Assembly (NCBI RefSeq): GCF_016406125.1
Contig: NZ_CP066339.1
Location: 1-64,000, forward strand
Direction of reading: 5' to 3'
From: Alicyclobacillus sp. SO9
GTDB lineage: Bacteria > Bacillota > Bacilli > Alicyclobacillales > Alicyclobacillaceae
DNA: 64,000 nucleotides
Below the pieces are notes generated by a model that saw only the letters and a list, made by a program, of their open reading frames with translations, had not been told where the DNA came from and ran no database searches. The position numbers and the translations under genes were made by a program. This document shows, piece after piece, positions 26,688 through 35,284 of this stretch. Each line of letters begins with the position of its first letter. The stretch's first letter is position 1.

Positions 26688-26736
26688 GACAACTGTAAGC
26701 TTGCAAATGCTGGCAAGGAATTGAGGAGGAAGCTGT

Positions 26737-27987
26737 GTGGAGCCTTTCAATGAGATGAGTCCGAACTTTCCTGTACAATCTGTTCGCAGAATGTTTCCAG
26801 CTCTTAATCGACGGTACAAAGGCTATAAAGTCGTATATTTTGACGGTCCAGGCGGATCGCAAGTCGTACAACCGGCTGTCGATGCGATGGTTCGGTACAT
26901 GACAGACGGCGGGGCGAATCTTCACGGCGCATTTTCAAGCAGCGTAGAGACAGAGGCGATGATTGCTGATGCCAGACGACTTGCAGCTGCCTTTTTGCAT
27001 GCAAATCCTGATGAAATTGCATTTGGTCCGAACATGACCACCTTGAACTTGTCTATCTCGAGAGCGCTCTCCAGAACGTGGCAGCCAGGAGATGAGATTG
27101 TGGTGACAGAGCTGGATCACCGTGCCAATGTAGACCCCTGGATTCGCGCGGCACAAGACAAAGGTGTTGCGGTCAAATGGCTGCGGGTAGACCCAGATAC
27201 CCTGACGCTGGACCTGGATGCACTCGCTGAGGTCATCACAGAGCGGACGAAACTTGTTGCAGTGGGACTGGCTTCAAACGGAGTAGGAACCATCACCGAC
27301 GTGGCTCGAGTGGCAAAGCGTGCTCACGCAGTTGGTGCGCTGGTTTCTGTTGACGCTGTCCATGCAGCTCCTCACATTGTTGTGGACCGAAACCGTCTCG
27401 GAGCAGACATTGTCCTTTGTTCAGCCTATAAGTTTTTTGGCCCGCACTTGGGGATTGCAGCCGTGAAACGCGAAGTTTTTGAGTCTCTGGACGTCTACAA
27501 ACTGAAGCCGGCTCCAGACTACATTCCCGACAAGCTGGAAACGGGTACGCAGAATCATGAAGGGCTTGCTGGACTTATCGGTGCACTGCGCTTTATTGCC
27601 GATCTCGGTCACGGCCTGACCCTGCGCACCCAACTGACCACAGCCATGGAACGGATTGAAGGCTATGAGGATTCTCTGGCCCGGCGAATGAGGCAGGAGT
27701 TGTCGCACATGAGCGGTGTGACCCTGTATTCCGCCGGAGATACAGTGCATAAGACCCCTACCATTGCATTTTCTGTGGAGGGCATGGCACCTCGTGCCGT
27801 GTCTGAGACCATGGCCGAGAACTACGGCATCTTCGTTGCCGATGGGGATTTTTATGCCAGCACAGTGGTGGAGCGTTTGGGATTGCAGGAGAGCGGAGGC
27901 TTTGTGCGGGCAGGTCTTGCACCCTACAACACGGAGAATGAAGTGAACCGATTTCTTGAAGCCTTGAAGACCCTCACCCGCGCGTGA
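26737..27987 (+). CDS. Cysteine desulfurase-like class V aminotransferase
   Basis: The 416-residue PLP-dependent enzyme of fold type I resembles the cysteine desulfurase-like (VC1184-type) group of class V aminotransferases. The PLP-binding lysine is Lys232 in LCSAYKFFGPH, and the pyrophosphate/PLP region includes SVDAVHAAPH. The typical catalytic-Cys loop of true SufS/IscS enzymes is not obvious, so sulfur transfer is uncertain. The start is GTG 26737 behind AGGAGGA. No suf or isc scaffold genes lie nearby. Confidence 0.85.
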   Translation: MEPFNEMSPNFPVQSVRRMFPALNRRYKGYKVVYFDGPGGSQVVQPAVDAMVRYMTDGGANLHGAFSSSVETEAMIADARRLAAAFLHANPDEIAFGPNMTTLNLSISRALSRTWQPGDEIVVTELDHRANVDPWIRAAQDKGVAVKWLRVDPDTLTLDLDALAEVITERTKLVAVGLASNGVGTITDVARVAKRAHAVGALVSVDAVHAAPHIVVDRNRLGADIVLCSAYKFFGPHLGIAAVKREVFESLDVYKLKPAPDYIPDKLETGTQNHEGLAGLIGALRFIADLGHGLTLRTQLTTAMERIEGYEDSLARRMRQELSHMSGVTLYSAGDTVHKTPTIAFSVEGMAPRAVSETMAENYGIFVADGDFYASTVVERLGLQESGGFVRAGLAPYNTENEVNRFLEALKTLTRA

Positions 27988-27996
27988 CTGCGCGGG
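27977..27996 (+). terminator. Hairpin at the end of the aminotransferase gene
   Basis: CCCGCGC and GCGCGGG pair across the stop codon and are followed after seven bases by ATATTTTC. It is plausible as an intrinsic terminator. The following spacer up to 28316 holds no gene; TATACT at 28280-28285 may be a -10 element for the next gene. Confidence 0.5.
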
Positions 27997-28316
27997 CGCA
28001 CCATATTTTCCTCTGCGGTCGTTTACTTTCTCTCACTTGGGGAAATTGGAGAAAATACGATAATTTGGACCTACCGACATACCCCAACTGATTTAGATCG
28101 AAAGGTATAATTGTAGAATTGCAGTATTATTTGTCTAGTTTTGCCACTAACCTTGGCAGGAGATACATAATCTAGTAGAGTCATAGAGTGAAATACAAAT
28201 TCGTGCGTGCAGCTCTCGTGCTGCCGTTGAGTCGCTTTGAAGGGCGTTATTCTATGTTCCCTCCATTCTAGCAATTAGCTATACTAGACTCATCGAATTG
28301 TGTCGGGGTGAGCTGA

Positions 28317-29471
28317 TTGTATTGTGAGAATTGCGGATCGCGAATGGAATCCGACTGGACATACTGCGAGCACTGCGGAGCGCAGGTAGTGGAACTGGAC
28401 GTTGCTTTTACTCCAGGCCCTCCCTTGTGGTCAAGGCGAGGATTCCGAGTGTTCATTTACATTGTTGCTGGTTTGTTTGCAGCAGCTATGGCAGTATTGG
28501 CTGCAGACAGCGGGTTTACACGGCAGCAACAGATTGAAGCGCTTGCGGCAGCAAAATCAGGCAACTTTCAGCAAGCTGTACAAAAAGAGCAGCGTGCAAT
28601 TCGATTTTCACCGAGTCACGCAGAGATGGACCGACGACTTGCTGTTTTCGAACTTGCTGTTAGAGAACACAATCGGTTAGACAAGGCAGACGCAGAAATT
28701 AAAAACAAAGAATGGCACAGAGCCGTGCTCGATTATAAAGCGGTTGAGAGTACCTTTCAAAGCAGTGTTCTCAAAAACAGCAATGTATCCTGGTTAGAGG
28801 GGTTGTTGAAGAGAGCCAGAGCGGGTGTAGAAAAGGGTACATTGGGTGGTTTGGAAGCCCGTGCCGGGAACAGCACTGATGTTTCCACCATAGTCGGGAT
28901 TTATCAACAGGTCGTGCAATATGACGATGCGCTGGGGCAAAAGGCCGCGAAAGTGATTCAGAGCCGCCTTGACTCTGTAGCGACCAAGACGATTAATAAG
29001 GACCTGAAACACCATGCGTATGATTCCGCCAAGAGTGTTGTCAACCAGGCTCTTGCCGGACCGATTGTGGATAAAACCCTAACGAAACTCAAGGAGACCA
29101 TCAGTACGCAACAACATGACTTTGAACTAAAACAGCAACAAATCATGAAACAGGCCATGGCACAGGCTGCAAAAATTGCCAACCAAAACGCTAATCCCCT
29201 TGAGGTTGTGAAATTAACGCTGAGGAATGATGGCCAGGGAAATACGGTGGTTAAAGGGGTCGTCAAGAATGCGGGAACCAACGTCATAGCCAACTTGTCC
29301 ATCGAAGTGGATTTTTACGACAACAATAGCAAGAAAGTAGATACAGAGTATGCTACGGTTACGCCGGATCCTTTGCCATCAGGCCAGTCTGCCAAGTTTA
29401 CCATTCAGATTCCGGCGTTTTACGGTGCTGTAACAGCAAAAGTTACAAACTATACGTGGGTCAATGAGTGA
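28317..29471 (+). CDS. Zinc-ribbon membrane protein with FxLYD-like C-terminal domain
   Basis: The 384-residue protein starts with a CxxC-x12-CxxC zinc ribbon (YCENCG ... YCEHCG, residues 2-21). It then has one transmembrane helix (about 44-63), a long helical region (about 70-285) and a beta-rich C-terminal domain. The latter (VVKLTLRNDGQGNTVVKG, then FYDNNSKKV) resembles the FxLYD domains of extracytoplasmic proteins. The start is TTG behind GGGGTGAG. It overlaps or abuts the next gene, which has the same zinc-ribbon plus membrane-helix start, so the two are co-expressed and may act together at the membrane. The function is unknown. Confidence 0.8.
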   Translation: MYCENCGSRMESDWTYCEHCGAQVVELDVAFTPGPPLWSRRGFRVFIYIVAGLFAAAMAVLAADSGFTRQQQIEALAAAKSGNFQQAVQKEQRAIRFSPSHAEMDRRLAVFELAVREHNRLDKADAEIKNKEWHRAVLDYKAVESTFQSSVLKNSNVSWLEGLLKRARAGVEKGTLGGLEARAGNSTDVSTIVGIYQQVVQYDDALGQKAAKVIQSRLDSVATKTINKDLKHHAYDSAKSVVNQALAGPIVDKTLTKLKETISTQQHDFELKQQQIMKQAMAQAAKIANQNANPLEVVKLTLRNDGQGNTVVKGVVKNAGTNVIANLSIEVDFYDNNSKKVDTEYATVTPDPLPSGQSAKFTIQIPAFYGAVTAKVTNYTWVNE

Positions 29472-29481
29472 GGTGACGACA

Positions 29482-31041
29482 GTGCGCTGTTTAAATTGCG
29501 GAAAAGAGATATCAGATGAGGCGCGGTTTTGCCGCCACTGCGGCAGGCCTGTCGTTGGACACGACAATGACAGGCCAGTCAGCGAGTCAGATGGCAGTGT
29601 ACTTGCAGGCACATCTGGATTGGGTAACAGCGACGGGACGAGCAGGATTGACGGGACGGATGAGAGAAATTCAAAATCTAAATCAGCTGTGAAAGCGAAG
29701 AAGACGGTGCCCATCATTACTGGTGCGGCTGTGGCTGTCATTGCGATTGCATCACTGGCATACACCTCTTGGGCACAGGGGTGGTTCGGTCTTGGCGGAC
29801 AACAGGCTGTGACTTCTCAACTGGGACTTAACCCTGGGGGCGGTGCAGCAGGTACCGGAAATACGCCCGGATCTCCGAAAAGTGCTGGTTCTGGAACGGG
29901 AAGCGGGCAATCCCGCGGGAAGACACCGCCAACGGTTCAGAGCATTATCAAGAAGACACTGCCCAGCCTTGCCTATGTGGATGTTACAACCAAAAGCGGG
30001 GAAAGCATCGGTTCTGGATTCGTGTTCGATAACAAGGGCGATATTGTAACCAATGCCCATGTCGTAGCGGGATCGCAGGGGATTCAGGTCAAACTGCAAG
30101 GAAACGCCAGTCACGAGGCTAAAGTCATTGGCATTGACGCCGCTCACGATATTGCGGAACTGCGCATTACTGCCTATGCGCACAAGACACCGCTGTCTAT
30201 TTCCAAAAAACCGGCACAACTGGGCGATCCCGTCATTGCCCTCGGGAGTCCGCTAGGCTTAAAGGATACAGTCACGTCCGGGATTATCAGCGGCATGAAT
30301 CGGGACTTTTCCATCGGAACCACAAATTACAACAACATGTATCAAATCTCAGCACCGATTGCACCGGGAAACAGCGGAGGGCCGTTGGTATCTGTCAGCA
30401 GCGGGAAGGTGATTGGGATTGATACTGCTGGAGTTACACAGGGATCGGGCAGTATTGGCTTCGCCATACCCATAACACAAGTTTCGGACAATCTGACTCG
30501 CTGGGCCAAGAAGCCAATGAGTGCATCAAGTATACAAGTGCAGTTAAAGCAGGCACAGAAGATTGAGCAGGCTAGCAATTCCGGCGGGTCAGGCAACGCG
30601 TCTGGCGGAGGAACCGGGAACACAGCTGCAGGCGGAAACTCAGGCGGAAGCAGCAACAGCACGAGCAGCCCGGGAATCACACCTGGAAGTCTGCAGGAGG
30701 AATCACTGAAGCTCATATCGGCATATTATTACGATTTGAACCAACAGGATTATTTGGATGCATATGCCATGCTCGGACAAAGCATGCAAAGCAATATGTC
30801 GTATTCTGCTTTTGCAAAAGGATACAGCAATACCTTAAAGAATTCGGTGCAAAACGCGGTGTTTTCGCCCATTGATAAAAACTCCGGAAAAGTGACTTTT
30901 ACCCTGGTGGCACAGGAGGTCACGTCAAAGGGTCAGACCCAGACCAGCGTGTACAGCGTCGTGGACACTTGCGGTTATGAAGACGGTCAACTGCGCATCG
31001 AACATTCCAACATGAAATTGCAAAGCCGCAAAAAGGGCTAG
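29482..31041 (+). CDS. Zinc-ribbon trypsin-like serine protease (HtrA/DegP type)
   Basis: The protein of about 519 residues has an N-terminal zinc ribbon (CLNCG ... CRHCG), a disordered linker, a transmembrane helix (about 77-97) and a Gly/Ser-rich linker. The extracytoplasmic S1 protease domain has a His193 (TNAHVV), Asp223 (HDIAEL) and Ser298 (GNSGGP) triad. After a second Gly/Ser-rich linker comes a C-terminal domain (about 400-510) in place of the usual PDZ. I prefer GTG 29482 because GAGGTGA precedes it and the product then starts like its neighbour. ATG 29464 would overlap the previous gene by eight bases. It is likely an envelope quality-control protease. Confidence 0.88.
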   Translation: MRCLNCGKEISDEARFCRHCGRPVVGHDNDRPVSESDGSVLAGTSGLGNSDGTSRIDGTDERNSKSKSAVKAKKTVPIITGAAVAVIAIASLAYTSWAQGWFGLGGQQAVTSQLGLNPGGGAAGTGNTPGSPKSAGSGTGSGQSRGKTPPTVQSIIKKTLPSLAYVDVTTKSGESIGSGFVFDNKGDIVTNAHVVAGSQGIQVKLQGNASHEAKVIGIDAAHDIAELRITAYAHKTPLSISKKPAQLGDPVIALGSPLGLKDTVTSGIISGMNRDFSIGTTNYNNMYQISAPIAPGNSGGPLVSVSSGKVIGIDTAGVTQGSGSIGFAIPITQVSDNLTRWAKKPMSASSIQVQLKQAQKIEQASNSGGSGNASGGGTGNTAAGGNSGGSSNSTSSPGITPGSLQEESLKLISAYYYDLNQQDYLDAYAMLGQSMQSNMSYSAFAKGYSNTLKNSVQNAVFSPIDKNSGKVTFTLVAQEVTSKGQTQTSVYSVVDTCGYEDGQLRIEHSNMKLQSRKKG

Positions 31042-31067
31042 GATTGTCAATTTACCAGTACTGCCCT

Positions 31068-31096
31068 TTGCGGTCTGGCTCAGAAGTTTGTATAAT
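31068..31096 (+). promoter_or_regulatory. Promoter upstream of tRNA-Arg
   Basis: TTGCGG (31068-31073) and TATAAT (31091-31096) are separated by 17 bp. It lies 116 bases before the tRNA and 27 bases after the protease stop. Confidence 0.65.
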
Positions 31097-31211
31097 GGAA
31101 TTCGCGGTTGCACGCAGGCAGATGCTTTTATCGGATGGATTGGGGTGTTGGTATTCTAATCGACACCTGTACCGCAATTCCACACCTGTACTGCAATTGT
31201 CAATGAAATAT

Positions 31212-31288
31212 GCGCCCGTAGCTCAGTAGGATAGAGCACAGGTTTCCTAAACCTGGTGCCGGGGGTTCGAATCCCTCCGGGCGCACCA
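31212..31288 (+). tRNA. tRNA-Arg (anticodon CCT)
   Basis: The 77-nt gene includes an encoded CCA. The acceptor arms GCGCCCG and CGGGCGC pair. The anticodon stem CAGGT/ACCTG holds the loop TTCCTAA, giving anticodon CCT for AGG codons. The T-arm contains GGTTCGAATCC. Confidence 0.97.
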
Positions 31289-31318
31289 TGTGAGTAAAAG
31301 ACAGTTTCTAAACAGTGT

Positions 31319-31368
31319 AATTTAGCGCATGAGATGTCCATCAATACATCTATGCGCTAAATTTTTAT
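31319..31368 (+). terminator. tRNA-Arg terminator
   Basis: The arms AATTTAGCGCATGAGATG and CATCTATGCGCTAAATT enclose a nine-base loop and are followed by TTTAT. It is a strong intrinsic terminator. The next 160 bases hold no gene. Confidence 0.88.
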
Positions 31369-31530
31369 GCTCTAATTGGTATAGATACGAACAACTTCTG
31401 ACTGCGAAATTTGGTAACAGATTCTGCCGTCGAGATTGCTGAGTGGCTCATACAAAGAAATTATTAAAAACTTGCAGTGCTTTATCGCACCTCCGGCGTC
31501 TAATGTTGTGAAAGGGAGGAGGGGAGAGTT

Positions 31531-32073
31531 CTGAATGAGAAGCAGTGCATCCGTGCCGCGGCCGCGGGGGACCACGATGCCTTTGGGGAACTGGTCTCTG
31601 AATACCAGAGTATGGTCTATAGGGTCTGCCTTAAAATCACGGGCAATAGGGATGCAGCACAAGACTTGGCACAAGACGTGTTTTTGAAGGCCTACGATGG
31701 GTTGCCTGCATTCAGACAGGACGCCTCGTTCTCTACTTGGCTTTATCAGATTACGGTTCGAACGTGTCTCGACTGGAAGCGGGGTTCTGCGAGGTATCAA
31801 CAGAGGCTCAATGCTGTTGCTGTACAAAGCAGGCAGGAGGTCCCAGTAGATACGCCGGAACAGACTGTTGTGAAAAAGGAACGTTCTGCAGAACTTATGT
31901 CACTCATGGAGAGTTTGAGAGAACCTTATCGAACCGTAACAAAGATGTTTTACCTACATAAATTCTCCTGTCAGGAAATTGCACAGCGAAGAGGAGTATC
32001 TGTTAAGACAGTCGAGTCACAGCTCTATCGATCACGAAGAATTTTACGCGAGAAAGGAGATGCGTTGCGATGA
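31531..32073 (+). CDS. ECF-type RNA polymerase sigma factor (SigW-like)
   Basis: The product is about 180 residues with region 2 (AFGELVSEYQSMVYRVCLKI, then AQDLAQDVFLKAY) and region 4 (CQEIAQRRGVSVKTVESQLYR). The N-terminal sequence NEKQCIRAAAAGDHDAF is clearly sigma-factor-like and lies upstream of the first in-frame ATG at 31612. The only codon placed behind the strong GGAGG at 31518-31522 is CTG 31531, so CTG appears to be the initiator. The nearby ATG 31535 is out of frame. The stop overlaps the anti-sigma start (ATGA). It probably controls an envelope-stress regulon. Confidence 0.9.
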   Translation: MNEKQCIRAAAAGDHDAFGELVSEYQSMVYRVCLKITGNRDAAQDLAQDVFLKAYDGLPAFRQDASFSTWLYQITVRTCLDWKRGSARYQQRLNAVAVQSRQEVPVDTPEQTVVKKERSAELMSLMESLREPYRTVTKMFYLHKFSCQEIAQRRGVSVKTVESQLYRSRRILREKGDALR

Positions 32074-32510
32074 ATTGTACGGACGTTCAAATGTGGATAA
32101 GCTCCCCTCTGACGAGTGATGTCGCAGTAGATACGTTGTATGAGATCTCGCAACACATCAATAGTTGTGAGGAATGCCAAAACTGGTATGAAGAAGTTCA
32201 GGAACTCGCACAACTGTGGGAAGACGATACACCTGTAGAAAACTTGGACTTGGTGACACCAGTTCTCAAGGAATTAGCTGGGCGGTCCGCCGCTGTGCCG
32301 CAAGTGCAAAAGAACTCTGGATTTCGTACAGGACTTGCTGGACTCAAACTACCCGTTGGAACATCCATGTTGAACTACGGGGTGGCTGCTTCCATTACCA
32401 TTGCGCTGTTCGGATTCGGTATCTTTCAGCACGCAAGCACATTGGCTCAAGGCAGCCTTGGGTTATCAACGCAATTTAGTCACTTCATAAATATGATTTC
32501 AAATCTGTAA
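32070..32510 (+). CDS. Anti-sigma factor with zinc-binding HxxxCxxC motif
   Basis: The 146-residue protein has an N-terminal cytoplasmic domain with HINSCEEC, the HxxxCxxC zinc-binding anti-sigma (ZAS) motif (about 29-36). A single transmembrane helix follows (about 105-123) and then a short outside tail. This RsiW-like layout, together with the four-base ATGA overlap with the sigma gene, identifies it as the cognate anti-sigma factor. Such proteins hold the sigma factor at the membrane until cleaved by proteases. Confidence 0.88.
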   Translation: MNCTDVQMWISSPLTSDVAVDTLYEISQHINSCEECQNWYEEVQELAQLWEDDTPVENLDLVTPVLKELAGRSAAVPQVQKNSGFRTGLAGLKLPVGTSMLNYGVAASITIALFGFGIFQHASTLAQGSLGLSTQFSHFINMISNL

Positions 32511-32529
32511 GTTGAGCGGAGGATTCACA

Positions 32530-33105
32530 TTGCAACGTAAGAGCAGGTTTTTAACGTTTGTTTTATCGTTTGTACCTGGATTGGGACACCTGTATCTAGG
32601 CCTTAACAGACGAGGACTACAGTTCATGATTGCGGCCTTCGCCTGTGTCATACTCTCAACGATGATACCGCTGATATTTCCGTCTGTATTGGCGATTGTC
32701 TGGTTTTACTCTCTGTTTGACGCTTTGCAAAAAGCACTTGTCATCAATATCTATGCAGAGCGGAATGGGAATGAAGGCGGAGTGGTTGACAATCCCTATG
32801 ACTCCCAGGGAGTAAACTTCAGTCACCTGGATCACCCGATTGTTCCGGCGGAGTTTATGCAGGGACGCAGGGGAACAGGACCTGTGTGGATTGGCGGATT
32901 ATCGATTCTCATTGGCGTCCTGGTCCTCATTCGACAGGTGTTTCCGCATATTTGGTCGGTCTTGATAAGGGCCCACGGAGGAACGATAGTTCTGGCCGCT
33001 ATTCTGATAGGGTTCGGCATTTGGCTCATTCGTACGCAAATGAAGCCAACTGGACGAAAAACTTCCGGAACCAATGATGACCGGTCAGATGAGAGTGAAC
33101 TGTAA
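32530..33105 (+). CDS. Membrane protein of the sigma operon
   Basis: This protein of about 191 residues starts at TTG 32530 behind GGAGG. Its N-terminal half has a TM2-like hairpin, with FVPGLGHLYLGLNRRGLQF followed by two hydrophobic helices. The C-terminal half has two more helices (about 124-140 and 150-170) with a glycine-rich turn typical of LiaI/DUF5668-like proteins. It follows the anti-sigma gene by 19 bases and overlaps the next start by one base. The function is unknown; the context suggests an envelope-stress role. Confidence 0.75.
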   Translation: MQRKSRFLTFVLSFVPGLGHLYLGLNRRGLQFMIAAFACVILSTMIPLIFPSVLAIVWFYSLFDALQKALVINIYAERNGNEGGVVDNPYDSQGVNFSHLDHPIVPAEFMQGRRGTGPVWIGGLSILIGVLVLIRQVFPHIWSVLIRAHGGTIVLAAILIGFGIWLIRTQMKPTGRKTSGTNDDRSDESEL

Positions 33106-34169
33106 TGATGCCAAATCATGATACAAACAAGGTGCATGTTAGAAAAGTTGGAATTTTGACCAGTGCCGCCGCGCTGATTACGATTGGAGTCATCGTCATT
33201 CTCCATGTCGCTGGTCCGGTCTCCTACAGTGTACTGCACTACATTTGGCCAGCAATGCTTATCCTGTTTGGCATCGAGGCAATTTGGACATATGTTGCTA
33301 CCCGTGGGACTAGGGTTCGGGTGAGTGGATGGAGCGTTGTGCTTTTGGTTGTCATTGGACTGTTTAGTCTCGGAACCTATGGTGTAAGGGTGCTAAGCTC
33401 TGATCTACATTTTGGACCAGGGTACGCGGAGCCTGTGAACGGTAAGGTAGCTATTGGCGGGGGAATTCAAAAGGTTGTCATCCGTCTTCGCAATACGCCT
33501 GTCACTGTCACGGGGACCACGTCATCCACACTCTCTTACAACGGAGTATTGAAAGTTACTGCGGCGTCCAAAAAACAGGCAGACAAGGACATTCACACAC
33601 AGTGGCAAGTGCACAAGACTGGAGACACGCTGGTTATGACCCTTGTGGAACCAAAGCCGCGAATCGACCTCTCTTTTGGGGGCTTAATACAGTCTTCTCC
33701 ACATTTAAATGTTGCGGTGCCACAACAGCTTCTCAGTAGTGTGACGACCACAAATTCCAGTATCGACGAGTCACATATGAATGGTGCAGTAGACTTGCAT
33801 ACCACCAACGGACCCATCAAGCTGCAGGACATCAAGGGAAATGTATCTGCCGCTACGACGAACGGATCGATACATTTAAAAAACGTTGCTAAAACAGTGA
33901 ATGTATCAACGACAAACGGATCGATAACAGGGAACTCAATGGTTGGGGGGCAGTGGACCTGTGATACAACCAACGCATCCGTCAAAATGAGCTTGCAAAG
34001 TCAGTCCAACGCCAAAGTCACTGCGTCTACCAGCAACGGACACTTTGGTGGAAATGTTAAATGGACAACATCTAATCGCAATAACGCAACTGCCACTGTT
34101 GGCAAAGGAACCTATCCGATGACCATTCATACCACGAATGCGTCGGTCACAATTGACAGCCAGTCTTGA
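33105..34169 (+). CDS. LiaF-like membrane protein with DUF4097 beta-helix
   Basis: The 354-residue protein has three N-terminal hydrophobic helices (about 14-32, 42-60, 73-93). The rest is an extracytoplasmic DUF4097-type domain built from short repeats around the pattern TTNGSI (for example TTNGPIKL, TTNGSIHL, TTNGSITG, TTNASVKM, TTNASVTI). Such repeats form a right-handed beta-helix or adhesin-like solenoid. It overlaps the previous gene by one base and ends the sigma operon. Related proteins sense or buffer envelope stress in Bacillota. Confidence 0.8.
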   Translation: MMPNHDTNKVHVRKVGILTSAAALITIGVIVILHVAGPVSYSVLHYIWPAMLILFGIEAIWTYVATRGTRVRVSGWSVVLLVVIGLFSLGTYGVRVLSSDLHFGPGYAEPVNGKVAIGGGIQKVVIRLRNTPVTVTGTTSSTLSYNGVLKVTAASKKQADKDIHTQWQVHKTGDTLVMTLVEPKPRIDLSFGGLIQSSPHLNVAVPQQLLSSVTTTNSSIDESHMNGAVDLHTTNGPIKLQDIKGNVSAATTNGSIHLKNVAKTVNVSTTNGSITGNSMVGGQWTCDTTNASVKMSLQSQSNAKVTASTSNGHFGGNVKWTTSNRNNATATVGKGTYPMTIHTTNASVTIDSQS

Positions 34170-34204
34170 TGTTAATTGATTGTCATACGTCTGATGGCAG
34201 ACAA

Positions 34205-34230
34205 GGAATCCTTCGCTGCTGAAGGATTCC
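34205..34230. terminator. Bidirectional hairpin between convergent genes
   Basis: The perfect 10-bp arms GGAATCCTTC and GAAGGATTCC enclose GCTGCT. It lies between the stops of the sigma operon and the minus-strand GntR gene. T-tracts are weak on both sides. Confidence 0.6.
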
Positions 34231-34253
34231 CTGAATCATGTACTGCCATGCCG

Positions 34254-34637
34254 CTATTCTGAGTCAGCGTGATCCCATAGTAAATCGACCATGTTCCTGA
34301 ATTCATCTTTTGACAGGGCCGTGCGCTTGGCACTCGCAATGACTTCTGACAAATCACGTTCCACAAGTCCCATTTGTCGCTCCCTGAGCAGGTCCTTGCT
34401 GAGTCCCGCCACAAATGTTCCCTTACCGACGACGCTCTCGATATATCCGTCCCGTTCCAGCTCCTCGTAGGCCCTTTTCGTGGTAATGACGCTGATTTTC
34501 AAATCCTTGGCCAAAATTCGCATGGACGGCAATGCTTCGCCTGGCTTAATCGAGCCAGAAACAATTTGATTTATAATCTGGTCGACAATTTGCATATAGA
34601 TAGGTTTATCTAATGAATTTGCTATGAGAATATCCAA
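34254..34637 (-). CDS. GntR-family regulator (YtrA subfamily)
   Basis: The 127-residue protein has an N-terminal winged helix (PIYMQIVDQIINQIVSG, then LAKDLKISVITTKRAYEELE and GKGTFVA) and only a short C-terminal dimerisation tail. This is the YtrA type, which commonly represses its own ABC-transporter operon. I start at TTG 34637 because GAAGAGGTG precedes it and family proteins begin here. A TTG at 34652 would overlap the upstream gene. It is the last gene of an ATPase-permease-regulator operon. Confidence 0.88.
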   Translation of the reverse strand: MDILIANSLDKPIYMQIVDQIINQIVSGSIKPGEALPSMRILAKDLKISVITTKRAYEELERDGYIESVVGKGTFVAGLSKDLLRERQMGLVERDLSEVIASAKRTALSKDEFRNMVDLLWDHADSE

Positions 34638-34648
34638 GATACACCTCT

Positions 34649-35284
34649 TCAAAGATTCCGTTGTTCAAGAAAATACACCGATAACTGCATCGAAGACCAG
34701 TATACAATCGCACCGGCAATGAACACTATGAACGCTATGACCGGCCTTGAAAAGAAGGACATCTCAGCAGTAAGAAGCCCCGAGATGAGAGACGAGACAA
34801 TAACGGCAATAAACATAACCCACCTTACCTTCTGGTAGCCGAGCTTATAATACAAGGGAATTACAATGCCAAAAAACATAGAGAAAATCAGAAACAGTAT
34901 ACTGACACCCTTGTAGTCAAAGATATTCGTAAAAACCAGAGGATAGTGTTTCGTAAGAACTGAGATGAGCTTTATTGCAGTCAGTAATGACAATGCGGCC
35001 ACAAATACGAGACCGAGAAACAGGTATCGGGCCTCAACCAGTTTTCTTTTCGTTACAGGGAATGCAGACATCAACGTTAAACCGTTGTATTTGTAGTCGT
35101 AAGCAGTGATATAGCTGAAGAACAAGTAGATAATAAAAAGGAAGAAGAAGTTCTGTACATTGTTGTTTGAGAGGATACCGTCTTTGTTTGCTGCTGGAAT
35201 CATGAACAGGAAGTAAAAGAACCCAAAGAAAATTGCCCGTGACTTCTTGATAATACTCCAATCCTTATAGAGCAAGCTGTACAT
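34649..35284 (-). CDS. ABC-2 type membrane permease
   Basis: The 211-residue protein has about six hydrophobic helices and the ABC-2 permease layout (YSLLYKDWSIIKKS start, SAFPVTKRKLVEARY after helix 2). It matches the small permeases of BcrAB/Ytr-type exporters. Its start overlaps the ATPase gene by 20 bases, so the two are coupled. The substrate is unknown; relatives handle antimicrobial peptides or cell-wall intermediates. Confidence 0.85.
   Translation of the reverse strand: MYSLLYKDWSIIKKSRAIFFGFFYFLFMIPAANKDGILSNNNVQNFFFLFIIYLFFSYITAYDYKYNGLTLMSAFPVTKRKLVEARYLFLGLVFVAALSLLTAIKLISVLTKHYPLVFTNIFDYKGVSILFLIFSMFFGIVIPLYYKLGYQKVRWVMFIAVIVSSLISGLLTAEMSFFSRPVIAFIVFIAGAIVYWSSMQLSVYFLEQRNL

Noticed and set aside
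31430-31505. Autoregulatory ECF promoter before the sigma gene (AAAACTT and GTCTAA)
   Set aside because: The spacing of about 25 bases is too long for known ECF promoters.
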